NCBI GenBank assembly: GCA_015657435.1
Contig: JADLKH010000003.1
Span: 395,613-402,150 of the forward strand
DNA from: Synergistales bacterium
GTDB lineage: Bacteria; Synergistota; Synergistia; Synergistales; 79-D21
Reading direction: 5' to 3'
Length of the DNA stretch: 6,538 nt
Shown here: in pieces, positions 4,567 to 6,538 of the stretch
How positions within the stretch are numbered: position 1 is the stretch's first letter
Layout of the letters: each line of letters opens with the position of its first letter
Notes under the pieces: generated by a model
Told to the model about the DNA's origin: nothing
Databases searched by the model: none
Seen by the model: only the letters and a program-made list of their open reading frames with translations
Translations under genes and position numbers: made by a program

Positions 4567-5610
4567 ATGGGTAAGCTCGGGAAATGGACAGTCAGGTTCG
4601 CGATTTTCTCAGCCCTTGTCTTTGTTTTCAGCTGGGCCATTCTTCAGGTTGGTCCGACGGCGCCGGCTTTTTCGGCCGACAAGCTCGTCCTGAAGTGCGC
4701 GGGGCAAAACCCGGTTGAACATCAGGGAACGAAAGCCATCGAGAAGATTGCCGAGGAGATCAAGAAGAGGACGAACGGAAGGATCGAGATCAAGACCTTC
4801 CCCGCTTCCCAGCTCGGCGATTACACCCTGGTTTACGAAGAGATGATCAAGGGCACGATCGAGATGTCGCTGGGCGCTCCGCCCTCGCAGTACGACAACA
4901 GGCTGCAGCTGAGCATCACTCCCTTCCTCGTCAGCGACTGGGCGCAATGCAAAAAAGAGTACAGTCCCGGAGGATGGATTTTCAAGAAGATGAAGGAATT
5001 AAACGACAAACAGGGAGTTGTTCTGCTGGGCTTCAACATGGCCGGCTTCGGGGGGATCGGTTCCACGAAGGCGATCAACGACGTCCTGAGCCCAACCGCC
5101 AAGAAGAATATCCTCATGCGGGTGGCTCCCCTCGAGATCACGAAGATCATGATGCAGGGCATGAACTACCAGACCGTTTCCGTCCCGTGGGCCGACCTCT
5201 ACACCGCCCTGCAGACCGGTGTGGCCGACGCCTGGGTGGGCGGAAACCCCACCTATTCCTACATGATGTTCAAGGACGTTCTGAAATATTACTACCAGCT
5301 CAATCTCTACATGGAATGCGAGAGCTACATGGTCAGCAAGAAGGTTTGGGACAAGCTCTCCCCGGAGGACCAGAAGATCTTCAAGGAAGTGATCGGCAAG
5401 GTGTCGGCCGACAGTTTCGCCATCGCCCAGGCGGAGGACAAGCATTACATGGACTTGATGAGGAAGGACAAGTGGCACGTGGAGGAATACACGGCCAAGC
5501 AGCTTGAGCCGATTCGGCAGCACTTCGTCAACAACGTCTGGACGAAGATGGAAAAATCCCTGACACCGGAACTGGTCAAGGAAATGAGGGAACACTTCGG
5601 AGGGAAGTAG
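4567..5610 (+). CDS. dctP: TRAP transporter substrate-binding protein, DctP family
   Basis: A 347-residue periplasmic solute receptor of TRAP type, of normal length. A Sec signal peptide covers residues 1-37: basic MGKLGKWTVR, a hydrophobic core, then AFSA with predicted cleavage before Asp38. Mature features include a two-lobe DctP fold with TFPASQLGDY (77-86), the conserved ligand-binding Arg185 in RVAPLEI that pairs with substrate carboxylates in this family, and WADLYTALQTGVADAWVGG (208-226), the family signature before the hinge, followed by an extended helical tail. It binds a carboxylate-containing ligand and delivers it to the DctQM permease, driven by an ion gradient. The start at 4567 follows GGAGGTG by 6 bases; the in-frame GTG at 4558 overlaps that site. 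Long stem-loops separate it from dctQ, which fits higher expression of the receptor than of the permease. The exact ligand is unknown. Confidence 0.93.
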   Translation: MGKLGKWTVRFAIFSALVFVFSWAILQVGPTAPAFSADKLVLKCAGQNPVEHQGTKAIEKIAEEIKKRTNGRIEIKTFPASQLGDYTLVYEEMIKGTIEMSLGAPPSQYDNRLQLSITPFLVSDWAQCKKEYSPGGWIFKKMKELNDKQGVVLLGFNMAGFGGIGSTKAINDVLSPTAKKNILMRVAPLEITKIMMQGMNYQTVSVPWADLYTALQTGVADAWVGGNPTYSYMMFKDVLKYYYQLNLYMECESYMVSKKVWDKLSPEDQKIFKEVIGKVSADSFAIAQAEDKHYMDLMRKDKWHVEEYTAKQLEPIRQHFVNNVWTKMEKSLTPELVKEMREHFGGK

Positions 5611-5616
5611 GGGAAT

Positions 5617-5667
5617 GCAGGGAGCCCGCAAGAGGCGTGAAAATCGCGCTTCTTCCGGGCTCCCTGC
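5617..5667 (+). repeat. 51-base stem-loop between dctP and dctQ
   Basis: GCAGGGAGCCCG (5617-5628) pairs exactly with CGGGCTCCCTGC (5656-5667). After one C-C mismatch the inner bases 5630-5640 pair with 5644-5654 (two G-U pairs), leaving a 3-base loop. The stem starts 6 bases after the dctP stop and lacks a following U tract. It could stabilise the dctP 3' end or reduce read-through into dctQ. Confidence 0.6.
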
Positions 5668-5701
5668 CATACGGGTCGCCTCGCCGCATGATCCATGCAG
5701 G

Positions 5702-5729
5702 GGCCTGGACCCCTTTTCGGGACCAGGCC
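5702..5729 (+). repeat. second hairpin before the dctQ ribosome site
   Basis: GGCCTGG (5702-5708) pairs with CCAGGCC (5723-5729), followed inward by an A-A mismatch and three C-G pairs around the loop CTTTTC. It ends 21 bases before the chosen dctQ start and only a few bases from its GGGAGAG ribosome site, so it could affect dctQ translation. Confidence 0.5.
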
Positions 5730-5750
5730 GAGAGGGAGAGTGAGTGCCGG

Positions 5751-6269
5751 ATGAACGGACAGAATGGTTTTCAGTCGATCAGGAAATTCCTGGGATACAT
5801 CCACTTCCTTGAAAGAACGATCCTGGTCGTTTCCAGCACCCTGACCTTCATGGGCATCTGCATCGCCGTCAGCCTGAGGTATTTCTTCAGGCAGGACCTT
5901 TTCGGCCTCGAGGAGATCCTCATGATCCTGGGGTTCTGGCTCTACTTCGTCGGTGGAGCCTACGGCAGCTACACGAGGACACAGATCAAGGCGGAACTTC
6001 TCGATTTCATCTTTTCGAGCGCACGGATCAAGGGGGTCATCAAGTCGGTTTGTCACCTTGTCTCCGTCGCCATGGCGGGCTGCCTGTGCTGGTGGAGCGT
6101 TGAAATGCTCATATTCGGACTGGAAAAAGGGGCCCATACCCCGGTCTTCAATCTGCCGATGGCCACAGCCCACATCCCCCTGATCGTGGGGTTCTTCCTG
6201 ATGATGGTCTATACGATGGCTGAATTTGTCGACGAGATCCGGGGCCTGCGGTCGCTGGAGCGGAAATAG
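5751..6269 (+). CDS. dctQ: TRAP transporter small permease, DctQ family
   Basis: A 172-residue integral membrane protein of the usual DctQ size, with four hydrophobic segments at about 22-44, 53-73, 96-121 and 140-161. The signature around the second segment is present: G-L-E-E-I-L (52-57), then W-L-Y-F-V-G-G-A and Y-T-R-T-Q-I-K-A-E-L-L-D, matching the family's W-x-E-E...GA...H/Q-I...D pattern. It partners with the large DctM subunit to form the transport channel for the ligand brought by DctP. The start at 5751 is chosen for GGGAGAG about 10 bases upstream and for normal length; an in-frame ATG at 5637 would place 38 extra residues across the two intercistronic hairpins. The gap to dctM is 45 bases. 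Confidence 0.9.
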   Translation: MNGQNGFQSIRKFLGYIHFLERTILVVSSTLTFMGICIAVSLRYFFRQDLFGLEEILMILGFWLYFVGGAYGSYTRTQIKAELLDFIFSSARIKGVIKSVCHLVSVAMAGCLCWWSVEMLIFGLEKGAHTPVFNLPMATAHIPLIVGFFLMMVYTMAEFVDEIRGLRSLERK

Positions 6270-6314
6270 AGGGAAACGACGTGCCCTCCCTGAAAGAAAG
6301 GTGTGATTGACCCT

Positions 6315-6538
6315 ATGGTCTTTATCGCCCTGGCCATTCTATTGGTTGCGATGTTTGCCGGTGTGGCAGTCCCCTTTGCCTTCACGCTCTGTATCGTCAT
6401 CCTGATGGTCGCCGGAGGGTATGATCCAGCGTTTCTCGTTCCCTACGGGATCACCAAGGTTGCGACCTCGACGCTGCTTTCCATCCCTCTTTTCATCATG
6501 GCCGGCGCCCTCATGTCCAGGGGAAGATCGGGGACCAG
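6315..6538 (+). CDS. dctM: TRAP transporter large permease, DctM family, 3' truncated by window edge
   Basis: The first ~74 codons of a protein that is normally about 425-440 residues. They show an N-terminal hydrophobic helix (VFIALAILLVAMFAGVAVPFAF), a second (TLCIVILMVAGG), then YGITKVATSTLLSIPLFIMAGALMSRG, the DctM motif S-x-P-L-F-I-x-A-G-x-L-M. It forms the 12-helix ion-coupled channel with DctQ. AAAGGTG lies 11 bases before the ATG. After SRG the frame reads RSGT, whereas the family expects a G-K/G-I-x-D/R-type sequence. Bases 6524-6538 read KIGDQ in the next frame, so a one-base deletion in the GGGG run at 6520-6523 is suspected. Only a few codons remain, so whether the gene is truly broken cannot be decided here. 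Confidence 0.85.
   Translation, partial: MVFIALAILLVAMFAGVAVPFAFTLCIVILMVAGGYDPAFLVPYGITKVATSTLLSIPLFIMAGALMSRGRSGT

Noticed and set aside
4472..4693. Plus-strand 73-codon frame as a possible leader peptide of dctP
   Set aside because: GGGGG is only one base before its ATG, and it overlaps the dctP signal sequence out of frame with Ser/Arg-rich shadow composition.
4999..5670. Minus-strand 223-codon frame opposite dctP
   Set aside because: His/Val/Leu-rich antisense shadow; dctP has a signal peptide and family motifs in the other strand.
1..6538. CRISPR array, tRNA/rRNA, insertion sequence, integrase attachment site or riboswitch
   Set aside because: I saw no regularly spaced repeats, tRNA-like cloverleaf, transposase motifs, terminal repeats or known riboswitch core on either strand.

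Overview
The window reads as part of a GC-rich bacterial chromosome. The coding DNA is GC-rich, genes are dense, and two AT-rich intergenic islands hold the promoters. The mix of a TRAP transporter, a GntR/FCD regulator, an SDR dehydrogenase and an ornithine-cyclodeaminase-family enzyme is common in marine or anaerobic proteobacteria. A Desulfobacterota ('deltaproteobacterial') host is my guess, but no phylogenetic marker is present to prove it.

Layout. Bases 1-2681 form a leftward (minus-strand) operon. In transcription order it holds a GntR/FCD regulator, an unlisted 50-residue single-pass membrane miniprotein with a TTG start, an ornithine cyclodeaminase/mu-crystallin family protein, and a C45-family (acyl-CoA:6-aminopenicillanate acyltransferase-like) N-terminal-nucleophile amidase/acyltransferase that runs off the left edge. 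The first three genes are packed so that each downstream Shine-Dalgarno overlaps or abuts the preceding stop. Bases 2682-2881 are an AT-rich divergent promoter region, with a perfect TATAAT on the minus strand, a perfect TTGACA on the plus strand, and paired CTCG/CGAG inverted repeats around the leftward promoter. Rightward follow a Nudix hydrolase and a classical SDR oxidoreductase, ending at a 19-bp perfect hairpin. After a 393-bp gene-free, partly AT-rich regulatory region comes a TRAP transporter operon: dctP-type binding protein, dctQ-type small permease, and the start of the dctM-type large permease, which is cut by the right edge. A long stem-loop and a second hairpin lie between dctP and dctQ.

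How the genes may work together (inference). The TRAP system would import a carboxylate-containing, possibly N-acylated, compound. The C45 enzyme would cleave or form an amide bond. The cyclodeaminase-family protein and the SDR would carry out NAD(P)-linked steps on the released amino/keto or hydroxy compounds, and the FCD regulator would sense the substrate or an intermediate. The substrate cannot be read from the sequence. The less expected observations are the 50-aa membrane miniprotein, the operator-like architecture at the divergent promoter, the dctP/dctQ stem-loops, and a probable one-base frameshift in dctM at the right edge.
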